From Burkholderiales bacterium (GTDB taxonomy: Bacteria; Pseudomonadota; Gammaproteobacteria; Burkholderiales; Burkholderiaceae_F), in contig JADCGS010000025.1 of the NCBI GenBank assembly GCA_020248865.1, positions 1 to 64,000 of the forward strand: DNA of 64,000 nucleotides, given 5' to 3'. The position numbers were made by a program, and so were the translations under genes. This document shows positions 54,805-63,353 of this stretch, in pieces (position 1 is the stretch's first letter; each line of letters starts with the position of its first letter). The notes beneath the pieces are model-generated. The model worked only from the letters and a program-made list of their open reading frames with translations, ran no database searches and was not told where the DNA came from.

Positions 54805-55168
54805 GATCGTAGGCTCCCGACCTCAATAACGTGCTGACCGGGTCGCGTTGGCTTGACTGCGACTCGTCGCTTCCGAAAGGCCACCCGTCCAACGGGCAGG
54901 GCCGGTCGTCGCAAGCCCGTACGGTTGCGCCGGGATCGCCGGAACAATCGATCGGTCAAGATCAGCCTGTCTCCCGCGCCATGGACACGAAGCATTGGGC
55001 CGTCTTGCTGTTTGCCTTGGGTAGCGGCCCGGGACTGGAAGCGTTTATCGTCTTGGCGACGGTGTGCCCCATCCGTTGACCGCGGCCATCGACCGCCGTG
55101 GATACCGCAGAGACTGTACCGCTTGAACCCGCCCCGCAACACGCCGGACCTCTCCTGGGAGCCTTCCA
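54805..55168. other. 364-base gap upstream of the first subtilase
   Basis: No gene is apparent. It should contain the divergent promoters for the wzt unit and the protease. A TTGACC at 55076-55081 followed after 17 bases by TGGATA is a weak candidate for the protease promoter. CTCCTGGGAG just before the start (about 55153-55162) includes a GGAG usable as ribosome binding site. Confidence 0.35.
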
Positions 55169-57448
55169 ATGCAGCGCTCAGCCCCGCTCAGACATCTTGC
55201 CTTGAACCTGCTGACCCTCGTGTTGGCGGCACCGGCGGTTGCAATCGCCAAACAGCCCGTGCAGCCCGCCGCGGCAGATCCGGTCACGCGCGTCGTCGTC
55301 ACCTACCGTGACGGCGCGGCGGCCGTGGAGGCGGCGGCCGTGGCCCGTGCGGGCGCACTGAAAATGGGCGTGGAGCCGCTAGCCTGGGTGCGCAACCTCG
55401 ACGAAGGGACCCAGGTGTTCCGCCTTCAGCGCCCCCTTTCCCAGGCCGACTTTGGCGCTCTCGCGGCGCAGATGCGTGCCCAGAACAGCCGGATCCTGAC
55501 GGTGGAGCGCGACATCGTCGTGCGCACGCTGCTGATCCCGAACGATCCTGATTTCGCGCCCCGACAGTGGCACTTCAAGGAGCCGACCACCCCCGATGGC
55601 AATCGGGGGGGCGCCAACTTCGCGCCCGCATGGGACATCAGCCGCGGCGCCGGCGTCGTGGTGGCGGTGGTGGACAACGGCAGCATCGTGCACCCGGATC
55701 TGACGGCCAACCTCATCGGCGGCTACGACTTCGTGAGCGACGCTGCAATTGCGCGCGACGGCGACGGCCGCGATGCCAACGCCGCCGACGAGGGCAACTG
55801 GGGCGAGATCGGCGAGTGCAACACCGGCAGCGGAGCCAACACGGCGCTGCGGCCCAGTTCGTGGCATGGGGCCCACGTTGCGGGCACCGTAGCGGCGGTC
55901 ACCGGGAACGGCCTCGGCCTGGCGGGAGGCGCCTACGAGTCCAAGGTGGTCCCCGTGCGCGCGCTGGGCCGTTGCGGCATTGGTTTCCTGTCCGACATCG
56001 CAGACGCGATCCGCTGGTCTGCGGGCGGCACCGTCCCGGGGGTGCCGGCCAACCCGAACCCGGCGCGCGTGGTCAACCTGAGTCTGGGTGGCGTCGGCTC
56101 GTGTCCGGCCTACATGCAGCGGGCGGTGGACGATGCGCGCGCCCGCGGTGCGGTCGTCGTCGCGGCCACCGGCAACGACGGCAGCCCCTCGACCATCGGT
56201 ACCCCGGCCAACTGCGCCGGCGTGATGGCCGTGACCGCGCACAACTTTCAGGGCGATAACGCCGACTATGCCAACGCTGGCGCCGGGACCTCGATCAGCG
56301 CGCCGGGGGGCGGCGCCTGTACAGAGCCGGACGGGCCATCGTTCACCTGCCTGACGCCCAGCGCGACTGCGGCCAACTTCGCGGTGTGGTCGCTGGGTCT
56401 GTGGGGTCAGCGCGGCCCCACGAGCACCAATGCCAGCGGCACTTCGTCTGGTCCGAACATATCCGGCAGGACAGGCACCAGCATGGCCGCCCCGCATGTG
56501 TCGGCCGCTGCGGCGCTGTTGATCGCGGCCGACGGCTCCCTGAGCGAGAGCCGGGTGCGTGCCGCTCTGGCCGCCTCGGCGCGGTCCTTCCCCGCCGGAA
56601 CCTACTGCGCCAGCCAAACGGACGGCCGCTGCGGCACCGGCATGCTCGACGCAGCGGCGGCACTGTCGCTGCTTTCATTGCCGCGCCAGCCGACCGCCGC
56701 CGCCCTGTTGCCGCTCAGCCGCTCGGCCACGGTGGGCAGCACGGCGACGGTGTTCGCAACCCTGATCAACGGCGGCAGCGGGACCGCCCGCTCCTGCGCG
56801 ATCGCGGTCGACACGCCCGCCTTCGTCGGCGACTTCTGGTTTCAGACCACCAACCCCGCGACCAACGCCCTGACCGGCACACGCAATGCGCCCGTCGACA
56901 TCGCCCCCGGGGCGGCGCAGAGCTTCGTGCTGGGCTTCACGCCCACCGGCACGCTGAGTCCCACCGACCTGCCGCTGCGGTTCGACTGCCTCAACGCTTC
57001 GGCCGTGCCCACGCGGACAGGGCTGAACACGCTCCTGTTGTCGGCATCCAGCTCGCCCGTGCCCGACGTGATCGCCCTGTCCGCCACGACGGGGAACGAC
57101 GGCATCGTTTCCCTGCCCGGCACAACCGGCAGTGGCGCCTTCGCCGTGGCCACCTCCAACGTGGGGGCGGCCGGCACGATTACGGTCTCCGCGGACACGG
57201 GCAGCGCCAGTCTCCCGGTCGATCTGCTGGTCTGTCAGACCAACTCGGGTACGGGCGCGTGCCTGGCGACCCCGCAATCGTCGGTGACCCTGTCCGTAGG
57301 GGCCGGCGCAACGCCCACCTTTGCCGTCTTTGCAACGGCGCGCGGGGCCATCGCGTTCGCGCCGGACGTCAACCGGGTCTTCGTTCGCTTCCGCGACAGC
57401 GGCACCCAGGTGCGCGGCGCCACCAGCGTGGCGATCCGCACGCAGTAG
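55169..57448 (+). CDS. secreted subtilisin-like serine protease (S8), copy 1
   Basis: A 759-residue secreted protease. A signal peptide (LNLLTLVLAAPAVAIAKQ) is followed by an I9-type prodomain (RVVVTYRDGAAAV to about residue 125). The catalytic triad is Asp169 (VVAVVDNG), His233 (WHGAHVAG) and Ser438 (GTSMAAPHV), with Asn in AATGNDG forming the oxyanion hole. The Asp motif is DNG instead of the common DTG or DSG. From about residue 510 comes a beta-rich C-terminal domain of about 250 residues, shared with the next protease and ending RGATSVAIRTQ in both. It probably acts outside the inner membrane. Its presence within a glycan-export locus may be coincidental. Confidence 0.93.
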   Translation: MQRSAPLRHLALNLLTLVLAAPAVAIAKQPVQPAAADPVTRVVVTYRDGAAAVEAAAVARAGALKMGVEPLAWVRNLDEGTQVFRLQRPLSQADFGALAAQMRAQNSRILTVERDIVVRTLLIPNDPDFAPRQWHFKEPTTPDGNRGGANFAPAWDISRGAGVVVAVVDNGSIVHPDLTANLIGGYDFVSDAAIARDGDGRDANAADEGNWGEIGECNTGSGANTALRPSSWHGAHVAGTVAAVTGNGLGLAGGAYESKVVPVRALGRCGIGFLSDIADAIRWSAGGTVPGVPANPNPARVVNLSLGGVGSCPAYMQRAVDDARARGAVVVAATGNDGSPSTIGTPANCAGVMAVTAHNFQGDNADYANAGAGTSISAPGGGACTEPDGPSFTCLTPSATAANFAVWSLGLWGQRGPTSTNASGTSSGPNISGRTGTSMAAPHVSAAAALLIAADGSLSESRVRAALAASARSFPAGTYCASQTDGRCGTGMLDAAAALSLLSLPRQPTAAALLPLSRSATVGSTATVFATLINGGSGTARSCAIAVDTPAFVGDFWFQTTNPATNALTGTRNAPVDIAPGAAQSFVLGFTPTGTLSPTDLPLRFDCLNASAVPTRTGLNTLLLSASSSPVPDVIALSATTGNDGIVSLPGTTGSGAFAVATSNVGAAGTITVSADTGSASLPVDLLVCQTNSGTGACLATPQSSVTLSVGAGATPTFAVFATARGAIAFAPDVNRVFVRFRDSGTQVRGATSVAIRTQ

Positions 57449-57840
57449 AGAAGTTGGCGTACCCGCCGGGCGATCCTGCCGACGCGCACCACGAACGGGA
57501 CACCATGTCGAGTCGCCAGGTTGCCCGAAGCCGCCGGTCAGATCGGCGCTCCCGCTAGGCCTCAGTTCGTTCTCATGATCTCGTCGCGCTCAACGTACTG
57601 CACTGCGGCCGCTCCCCGCAGACGGGGCAATGCCGCCTCGCAGTCGGCGGCCGATCAGGAGTCCCACGAGGGCGAGGCCGGTCTTGGCGATTGCGAAATT
57701 CATGTTCGAGGTTGTGCCGGAAAGAGGGCTGTTCCAGTGGCGGCCGCATTTGCGCGGCCAGATGATTACAGCGGAGCGCCATGCCGCTCCCGCAGACCCG
57801 AAACGCTCCGCTTCTACTCTTGTTGACGACGGAGTCATCA
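57449..57840. other. 392-base gap between the two subtilases
   Basis: No intact gene is seen. A minus-strand remnant at 57562-57654 resembles the 3' end of the small frame next to wzt. A GGAG eight bases before 57841 is the likely ribosome binding site of the second protease. Confidence 0.45.
57562..57654 (-). pseudogene. remnant homologous to the end of the small ORF next to wzt
   Basis: On the minus strand the open triplets before the TGA at 57562 read PRLRGAAAVQYVERDEIMRTN, which aligns with PARLRAAAQVQSVERSPVMRAR at 54676-54740. The underlying DNA also aligns (TCATGA ... CGCGCTC-ACG-ACTGCACT). An in-frame stop lies just upstream of 57654 and no start or ribosome site is found. Both copies lie antisense and upstream of a subtilase gene, which suggests that they were copied together with it. 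Confidence 0.35.
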
Positions 57841-60198
57841 ATGGAACTTGAGTACCGCACGACGTCGCTGCCCGGCAGCAGTCACCACCTGCGCGGCGCC
57901 GCAGCCGCCATGGGCCTGTGGTTGCTGTTGTGCTGTCCCGCAATGGTCAGCGCGCAGCAAGTCTCCCCGCTTGCGCCGAAGAAGATCGACGCGGTGCGTG
58001 CAGTTTCGGCGACTGAGCGGGGAACTGGCGCGAAGACAGTCCGCCAACTGATCGTCAAGTACCGGGACGAAACCGCGCAGACTTTCGCCGCGCGGGCGGA
58101 CAGCCGTGCCGCGAAGTCCCTGTCGTCCGAGAAAGTCCTCGCTTATCACCGCCCGATGTCGGGCATGGCGCACGTCTACCGGCTGCCGGAGCCCATGACG
58201 GAGGCTGAAGCCCGGTCATTCGCCGCCGAACTGCGGCGGATCTCGCCGAGCATCGAGTATGCCGAACCGGACAGTCTGATTCGGCCCTTGGCCACTCCAA
58301 ATGACCCTTTCTTCATCACAAGGCAGTGGAACTATCTGGCCCCCGCGCCTGCCTCTCAGTTGCTCGGTGGCGCAAATCTGCCGACGGCCTGGGATGTCTC
58401 GGTCGGCACCGGCGTCGTCGTGGCGGTCATCGACACCGGCTATCTGCCGCACCCCGACCTGCTGGGCAACAGCATTGCGGGCTATGACTTCGTGTCCGAC
58501 ACTTTCGTTTCAAACGATGGAGACGGGCGGGATACCGACCCCACCGACCCGGGAGACTGGTTCCCGGCCGCTTACTGCTCGCCCACGTCGGAACAGGAAC
58601 GCAGTAGCTGGCATGGCACCCATGTTGCCGGATTGGTCGCCGCGGTGACCAACAACGGGATCGGTGTCGCCGGCGTTGCAGGTGGGGCGCGCGTTCTTCA
58701 CGTGCGCGTACTGGGGCGGTGCGGGGGATTGACATCCGACATCGCTGATGCGATCCGTTGGGCGTCAGGTGCCCAGGCTAGTGTGACCGGCCTCACGTGG
58801 TCCCAGTTGGGCGTTCCAAACAACTCGACGCCGGCACGCGTCATCAACCTCAGTCTCGGGATCGCCGAAGCATGCGGTCCGACTTATCAAGAGGCAGTCA
58901 ATGCGGCTTCCTCCCAGGGAGCACTGATCGTTGCCGCCACCGGCAATGACGGTGGCACCTCCATCAGTAGTCCCGCCAGTTGTCAGGGCGTTGTTGCGGT
59001 GACTGCCCACACCTTTCAGGGCGACAGGGCGGACTACGCTGATGTGGGTGCGGGCACAGCAATCAGCGCTCCGGGCGGCGGCGCCTGTACTACGAGTGAT
59101 AGCGACACCTTCTCATGCCTCACTCGTGGGGCCGCGCTCGAACGGTTCATCTGGTCCACAAACAACACCGGGGTAACGACGGCCTCGACTCACACCTACA
59201 TAGGCTGGGAAGGAACCAGCCTGGCAGCCCCGCACGTGGCCGGCGTTGCGGCCCTGCTGATATCCGCTTACCCGGCAATCACTGCCCGGCAAGCACGCGG
59301 GAGCATGATGCGTGCAGCGCGCAGCTTCCCGTCGGGCACCTATTGCGCCGCGTTCACCGACGGCCGCTGCGGCGCCGGCATGCTCGACGGTGCCGCCAGC
59401 CTGTCGCTGGCCGCGGTGGCTTTGTCGACCGGGCCCCAGCCGCTCGTGTCTGCGGCGCTGCCGGCGAGCCGTTCGGTGGCCGTGGGCGGCACCGCCACGG
59501 CCTTCGCAACCGTCATCAACACGGGTACCGCAACGGCCTACGGCTGCGAGATCGCGCCGGCGGCCAGCCTCAGCGCCAACTTCTGGTTTCAGCCCACCGA
59601 CCCGGTGACCAACGCACCGGTGGGCATCCGCAACCGCCCGGTCGACATTCCGGCCGGCGCCGCGCAGGCCTTCGTGATCGGATTCACGCCGACCGCAACC
59701 TTTGCGCCCACCGACGTAGCCCTGCGCTTCGACTGCATCAATGCGCCGCCGGCGGCCGTCAACTCGGGCTTGAACACGCTGCTCCTGTCGGCAACCGCCA
59801 CGCCGGGCCCCGACATCGTCGCGCTGTCGGCCACGTCGCCCAACGACGGCGTGGCGAGGATCCCCGGCGCCACCGGAACCGGGGTCTTCGCGGTCGCCAG
59901 CGTGAACGTGGGTACGAGCGGCAACATCACCGTGAGCGCCGACACGGCAGGCGTCACGCTGCCGGTGGCAGTGTCGCTGTGCCAGACCAACCCGTCCACG
60001 GGTGTCTGCCTGGCACCGCCAGCGCCGACCGTCTCGGCCACGATCAACGCCGGGGCGACGCCCACTTTCGCCGTGTTCGTGGCCGGCAGCGGCATCGTCG
60101 CCTTCGACCCGGCCCGCAATCGCGTGACCGTCAGATTTCGCGAGACAGCAACCAATGCAGTCCGCGGCGCCACCAGCGTGGCGATCCGTACGCAATAA
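57841..60198 (+). CDS. secreted subtilisin-like serine protease (S8), copy 2
   Basis: A 785-residue paralogue of the preceding protease. An N-terminal extension leads into the hydrophobic signal MGLWLLLCCPAMVSAQQ. The prodomain starts near QLIVKYRDETAQ. The triad is Asp198 (VVAVIDTG), His258 (WHGTHVAG) and Ser460 (GTSLAAPHV), with AATGNDG for the oxyanion hole. The C-terminal beta domain matches copy 1 (NFWFQPTDPVTNAPVG against DFWFQTTNPATNALTG). I chose the ATG at 57841 because GGAG lies eight bases upstream; the ATG at 57781 lacks one. The 5' half is noticeably less GC-rich than copy 1. Confidence 0.92.
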   Translation: MELEYRTTSLPGSSHHLRGAAAAMGLWLLLCCPAMVSAQQVSPLAPKKIDAVRAVSATERGTGAKTVRQLIVKYRDETAQTFAARADSRAAKSLSSEKVLAYHRPMSGMAHVYRLPEPMTEAEARSFAAELRRISPSIEYAEPDSLIRPLATPNDPFFITRQWNYLAPAPASQLLGGANLPTAWDVSVGTGVVVAVIDTGYLPHPDLLGNSIAGYDFVSDTFVSNDGDGRDTDPTDPGDWFPAAYCSPTSEQERSSWHGTHVAGLVAAVTNNGIGVAGVAGGARVLHVRVLGRCGGLTSDIADAIRWASGAQASVTGLTWSQLGVPNNSTPARVINLSLGIAEACGPTYQEAVNAASSQGALIVAATGNDGGTSISSPASCQGVVAVTAHTFQGDRADYADVGAGTAISAPGGGACTTSDSDTFSCLTRGAALERFIWSTNNTGVTTASTHTYIGWEGTSLAAPHVAGVAALLISAYPAITARQARGSMMRAARSFPSGTYCAAFTDGRCGAGMLDGAASLSLAAVALSTGPQPLVSAALPASRSVAVGGTATAFATVINTGTATAYGCEIAPAASLSANFWFQPTDPVTNAPVGIRNRPVDIPAGAAQAFVIGFTPTATFAPTDVALRFDCINAPPAAVNSGLNTLLLSATATPGPDIVALSATSPNDGVARIPGATGTGVFAVASVNVGTSGNITVSADTAGVTLPVAVSLCQTNPSTGVCLAPPAPTVSATINAGATPTFAVFVAGSGIVAFDPARNRVTVRFRETATNAVRGATSVAIRTQ

Positions 60199-60272
60199 CG
60201 CGCTAGTCTTGGCGCAAGCCGCCCGGCCCGCGCGCGCGGGCCGGAGCCGAGCTGCCCACCAAAACAAGTGCC

Positions 60273-61421
60273 GTGCCGCTGTCCGCACCCGAAGCCTGGA
60301 CGCTCAGACGTTTCTCCGAGCTGTACTACACCGGCCCGGCGGCGGGCGCTCGCCCATTCGAGGACACGCACTGGATGGGCGTGCCTGCTCTCAAGTGCCC
60401 GCTCGATCTGTGGGTCTACCAGGAACTGCTGTTTCGCCTGCGGCCAGGGCTCATCGTGGAGACAGGCACGCGCCATGGTGGCACGGCGCTCTACCTGGCT
60501 CATCTGTGCGACCTGCTCGGCCGCGGCCGGGTCGCCAGCGTCGACATCGAAGCGCTGCCGCGCCCGCAGCACCCTCGCATCCGTTACCTCAAGGGGTCGA
60601 GCACAGACCCGGGCATCGTCGGCGCCGTAGCGGCGATGAAGGAACCGGGGGCGGGCATGCTCGTCATCCTCGACTCCGACCACCGCTGCGAGCATGTGCT
60701 GGCCGAGCTCGAGCACTACGGCGCGCTGCTCCAGGCAGGCGACTACCTGATCGTCGAAGACACCAACCTGAATGGCCATCCGGTGGCGCCGTCGCACGGG
60801 CCGGGGCCGCACGAGGCGGTCGAGGCCTTTCTGCTGCGCCATCCGGAATTCGTGCGGGATCGCGGTTGCGAGAAGTTCCTGCTGACCTTTAATCCGGGGG
60901 GCTTTCTCCAGCGCCGCGACGTCGAACCCCGGCCCGCCGGGTCGGGGCAGACCGCAGTGCCCGAGGATCCCTATCGGGCGGACGAGCCGGATGTCCTGCG
61001 CTCGGTCGCTGTCACGCTCGAGCGGGCACGGCTCGCCGAAACGCTGCTGGAGCAACTGGCCAGGGTCACGCCGGCCTTCCAGGAGGCCATGCAGCAGCTA
61101 GACGCGGCGCAGCAGGCAAGCAGCCAATTCAAGGAGGCGGTCGCCTCGCTCGATCGCGCCCGGCAGCGTGAAGAGCGGCTGGGCGCGCAGCTCCAGGAGA
61201 TTTCCGCGGCCTTCGAGGAGGCGCTGCGGCAGCTCGCCGTATGGAAAGCGGTCGCCGAGGACCTGCAGAACACGAACGCGCGGCAGAGCGAAGCGTCGGA
61301 GCGTGAGGCGGCGCTGGCGGCGCGCGTCGTCGCACTGGAGCAAGCCCTTGGCCGGGCCGGTATCGGGGTAACCGAGCGGGACTCCGCGCAGCAAGCCGTG
61401 TCGACGACGGGCAAGCCATGA
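60273..61421 (+). CDS. CmcI-type methyltransferase/hydroxylase with long coiled-coil tail
   Basis: A 382-residue protein. Residues 1 to about 230 match the cephalosporin hydroxylase/rhamnosyl O-methyltransferase (CmcI) family: LYYTGPAAGARPFEDTHWMG, LIVETGTRHGGTALYLA as the SAM-binding motif, and VILDSDHRCEHV with DYLIVEDTNLNGHPV. Residues about 245-370 are rich in Glu, Gln, Ala and Leu with heptad spacing (ETLLEQLARVTPAFQEAMQQ and ERLGAQLQEISAAFEEALRQ), predicting a long coiled coil. GTG at 60273 is the start. It overlaps the next gene by ATGA. In Wzm/Wzt systems a methyltransferase with a coiled coil (WbdD) caps and measures the chain; a similar role here is inference. Confidence 0.82.
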   Translation: MPLSAPEAWTLRRFSELYYTGPAAGARPFEDTHWMGVPALKCPLDLWVYQELLFRLRPGLIVETGTRHGGTALYLAHLCDLLGRGRVASVDIEALPRPQHPRIRYLKGSSTDPGIVGAVAAMKEPGAGMLVILDSDHRCEHVLAELEHYGALLQAGDYLIVEDTNLNGHPVAPSHGPGPHEAVEAFLLRHPEFVRDRGCEKFLLTFNPGGFLQRRDVEPRPAGSGQTAVPEDPYRADEPDVLRSVAVTLERARLAETLLEQLARVTPAFQEAMQQLDAAQQASSQFKEAVASLDRARQREERLGAQLQEISAAFEEALRQLAVWKAVAEDLQNTNARQSEASEREAALAARVVALEQALGRAGIGVTERDSAQQAVSTTGKP

Positions 61422-63340
61422 CAGCCACGCCCATCAAGTACGACGGGCGCATCGACCTGCGGGTCCGCAACAACTCGCACTCGATCTCGTATGCGCTGAT
61501 CGAGCAGCACTTCGACGAAGCGGCTGGCCGCATCCTCGATGTCGGCTGCAGCACGGGCTACCTCGGCGAGGCGTTGAGGCAACGTGGCCATCGCGTGGTC
61601 GGCGTCGAGCCGGATCGCAACAGCGCCGAACAGGCGCGCACGCGCCTCGATCAGGTCATTGTCGGAACCATTGAGGATTTCCTGGCGCAAACCACGGGGA
61701 GCGAGCGCTTCGACGCGATGATCTTCGGCGACGTACTGGAACACACGGCCGATCCCGCCGCCGTGCTGCGGCGCTGTCGCAGTCACCTGACCGAGCGCGG
61801 CATCGTCGTGGCGTCCGTGCCCAACGTGGCGCACGTCGGCGTTCGTGCCATGCTGCTCGCAGGACGCTGGGACTACGACGAGCGCGGCATTCTCGATCGC
61901 ACGCACCTGCGGTTCTTCACCAAGGCTTCGCTGGTCGATCTGCTGGAAGACGCCGGCTACACCGTCGAGGCCGTGGTCCCGGTGACGCTGGATGTCGAGC
62001 AGTGCGGTATCCAGGTCGACCCCGGCCTCGTGGCGCAGGTGCGCGAGTCGGCCCGCGACGAGGCGCTCGACGTGTTCCAGTACGTGGCGCTGGCTCGCCT
62101 GCGGGCGCAGCCGGCGGTCCAGTCAGCCCGGTCGCGCTTCACCGCGGCGGACCGGCCGCGCATCCTGTGTGCGCCGCCGCTGCCGGAATGGTCGATCGGA
62201 GACATCCGCCTGCGCAACCCGCTGGCGGCCTGGACGAGTTGGCATGGAGGCGCGGTGCGGCATGCCTCGGCGCGCCAGATCCACCCTGCGGACTTCGACT
62301 GGGCCAACGTGGTCGTCCTGCAGCGCGAGGCCGATCCGGCAGTCCTGGCGCTCATCGACCGTTGTCATGCCGCCGGCAAGTACGTGGTCTTCGACATCGA
62401 CGATCTGCTGACGGACGTGCCGGATTTCCTCATCGCGCACCAGCACTCGGTCTGGGTTCGACCCTACCTCGTGGCCGCGCTGCAGCAGGCGGATCTCGTG
62501 ACCACGACAACCGAGCGCCTGGCTGCCGAACTGCGGACCTTCAATGCAAGCGTCGCGGTCCTTCCGAACTGCCCCCGGCCGGTGCCGGTTCCCTCGCGCC
62601 ACTACGAAGGTGGCAGCGAGCCAATCAGGCTGTTCGTCGCCTCTTCGGACACGATCCGCGTGGACTTCCTCGTACCGGCACTGCGGCGACTGATGGCCGA
62701 CCCCGGCCTGAGCTTCAATCTGATCGGCATCGGCCCGCCGGGCAAGTACCTCATGGAGGCCGGCCTGCCGGTGGCCGCGCTGGCCAACGTCGAGTACGAG
62801 CACTTTGGCAACTTCCTGGCTGCGCACGACAACGCGATTGGCCTCATCCCGCTCGACGAGTCCGGCTTCAGCAGTTGCAAGAGCCCGATCAAGTACCTCG
62901 ACTACTCGCAGGCCGGACTGGTCACTGTCTGTTCCGCCGTGCCTCCTTACTCGGACTGCGTCGAGGATGGCCTGACCGGACTGCTGGCCCGCAACGAGCC
63001 GGACGCATGGTACGAAGCAGTCGCCTCGCTGGCACGGTCGGCGTCACTGCGCCAGCGCATTGCCACCGCGGCAAGGCGCAAGTGCCAGCAGGACCGGTCC
63101 CTGAGGTCGGCAGGCGACCGCTGGGAAGCGGCACTGAAGCAGATGATGCAGCGCCCCGCCCGCGCCGCGAGCCGCAACAGCACCGCAGAGCCGCAGCCGG
63201 GCCAGCCGAAGTCGGCCCTACGCAAGCTGAGATGGCTGCTGGGAAACCTGACGCAGCCTGGCGCCTACGCGCGCGCGGCGACCATCCTCGTCCGCGAGGG
63301 CCCGACCGGCATTGCAAGGCGAGTTCTGCGAGACCGCTGA
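61418..63340 (+). CDS. bifunctional SAM methyltransferase / glycosyltransferase
   Basis: A 640-residue fusion. Residues 1 to about 225 form a class I methyltransferase (ILDVGCSTGYLGEAL, then MIFGDVLEHTADPAAVLRRC and LDRTHLRFFTKASL). From about residue 245 a GT-B glycosyltransferase follows, with YVVFDIDDLLTDVP in the N-terminal lobe and KSPIKYLDYSQAGLVTV-type sugar-nucleotide contacts then DGLTGLLARNEPDAWYEAV in the C-terminal lobe, as in family 4-like enzymes. The ATG at 61418 overlaps the CmcI-type gene. Fusion suggests that a sugar is added and methylated, or a terminal sugar modified, during synthesis of the exported glycan. It converges with wzm over 13 bases. Confidence 0.88.
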   Translation: MTATPIKYDGRIDLRVRNNSHSISYALIEQHFDEAAGRILDVGCSTGYLGEALRQRGHRVVGVEPDRNSAEQARTRLDQVIVGTIEDFLAQTTGSERFDAMIFGDVLEHTADPAAVLRRCRSHLTERGIVVASVPNVAHVGVRAMLLAGRWDYDERGILDRTHLRFFTKASLVDLLEDAGYTVEAVVPVTLDVEQCGIQVDPGLVAQVRESARDEALDVFQYVALARLRAQPAVQSARSRFTAADRPRILCAPPLPEWSIGDIRLRNPLAAWTSWHGGAVRHASARQIHPADFDWANVVVLQREADPAVLALIDRCHAAGKYVVFDIDDLLTDVPDFLIAHQHSVWVRPYLVAALQQADLVTTTTERLAAELRTFNASVAVLPNCPRPVPVPSRHYEGGSEPIRLFVASSDTIRVDFLVPALRRLMADPGLSFNLIGIGPPGKYLMEAGLPVAALANVEYEHFGNFLAAHDNAIGLIPLDESGFSSCKSPIKYLDYSQAGLVTVCSAVPPYSDCVEDGLTGLLARNEPDAWYEAVASLARSASLRQRIATAARRKCQQDRSLRSAGDRWEAALKQMMQRPARAASRNSTAEPQPGQPKSALRKLRWLLGNLTQPGAYARAATILVREGPTGIARRVLRDR

Positions 63341-63353
63341 GCGCCGACCGGAG

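Noticed and set aside
57590-57943. Minus-strand 117-codon frame with a hydrophobic LALVGLLIGRR segment resembling a PEP-CTERM tail
   Set aside because: The Pro-Glu-Pro motif is missing, most of the frame is low-complexity, and it overlaps the start of the second subtilase.
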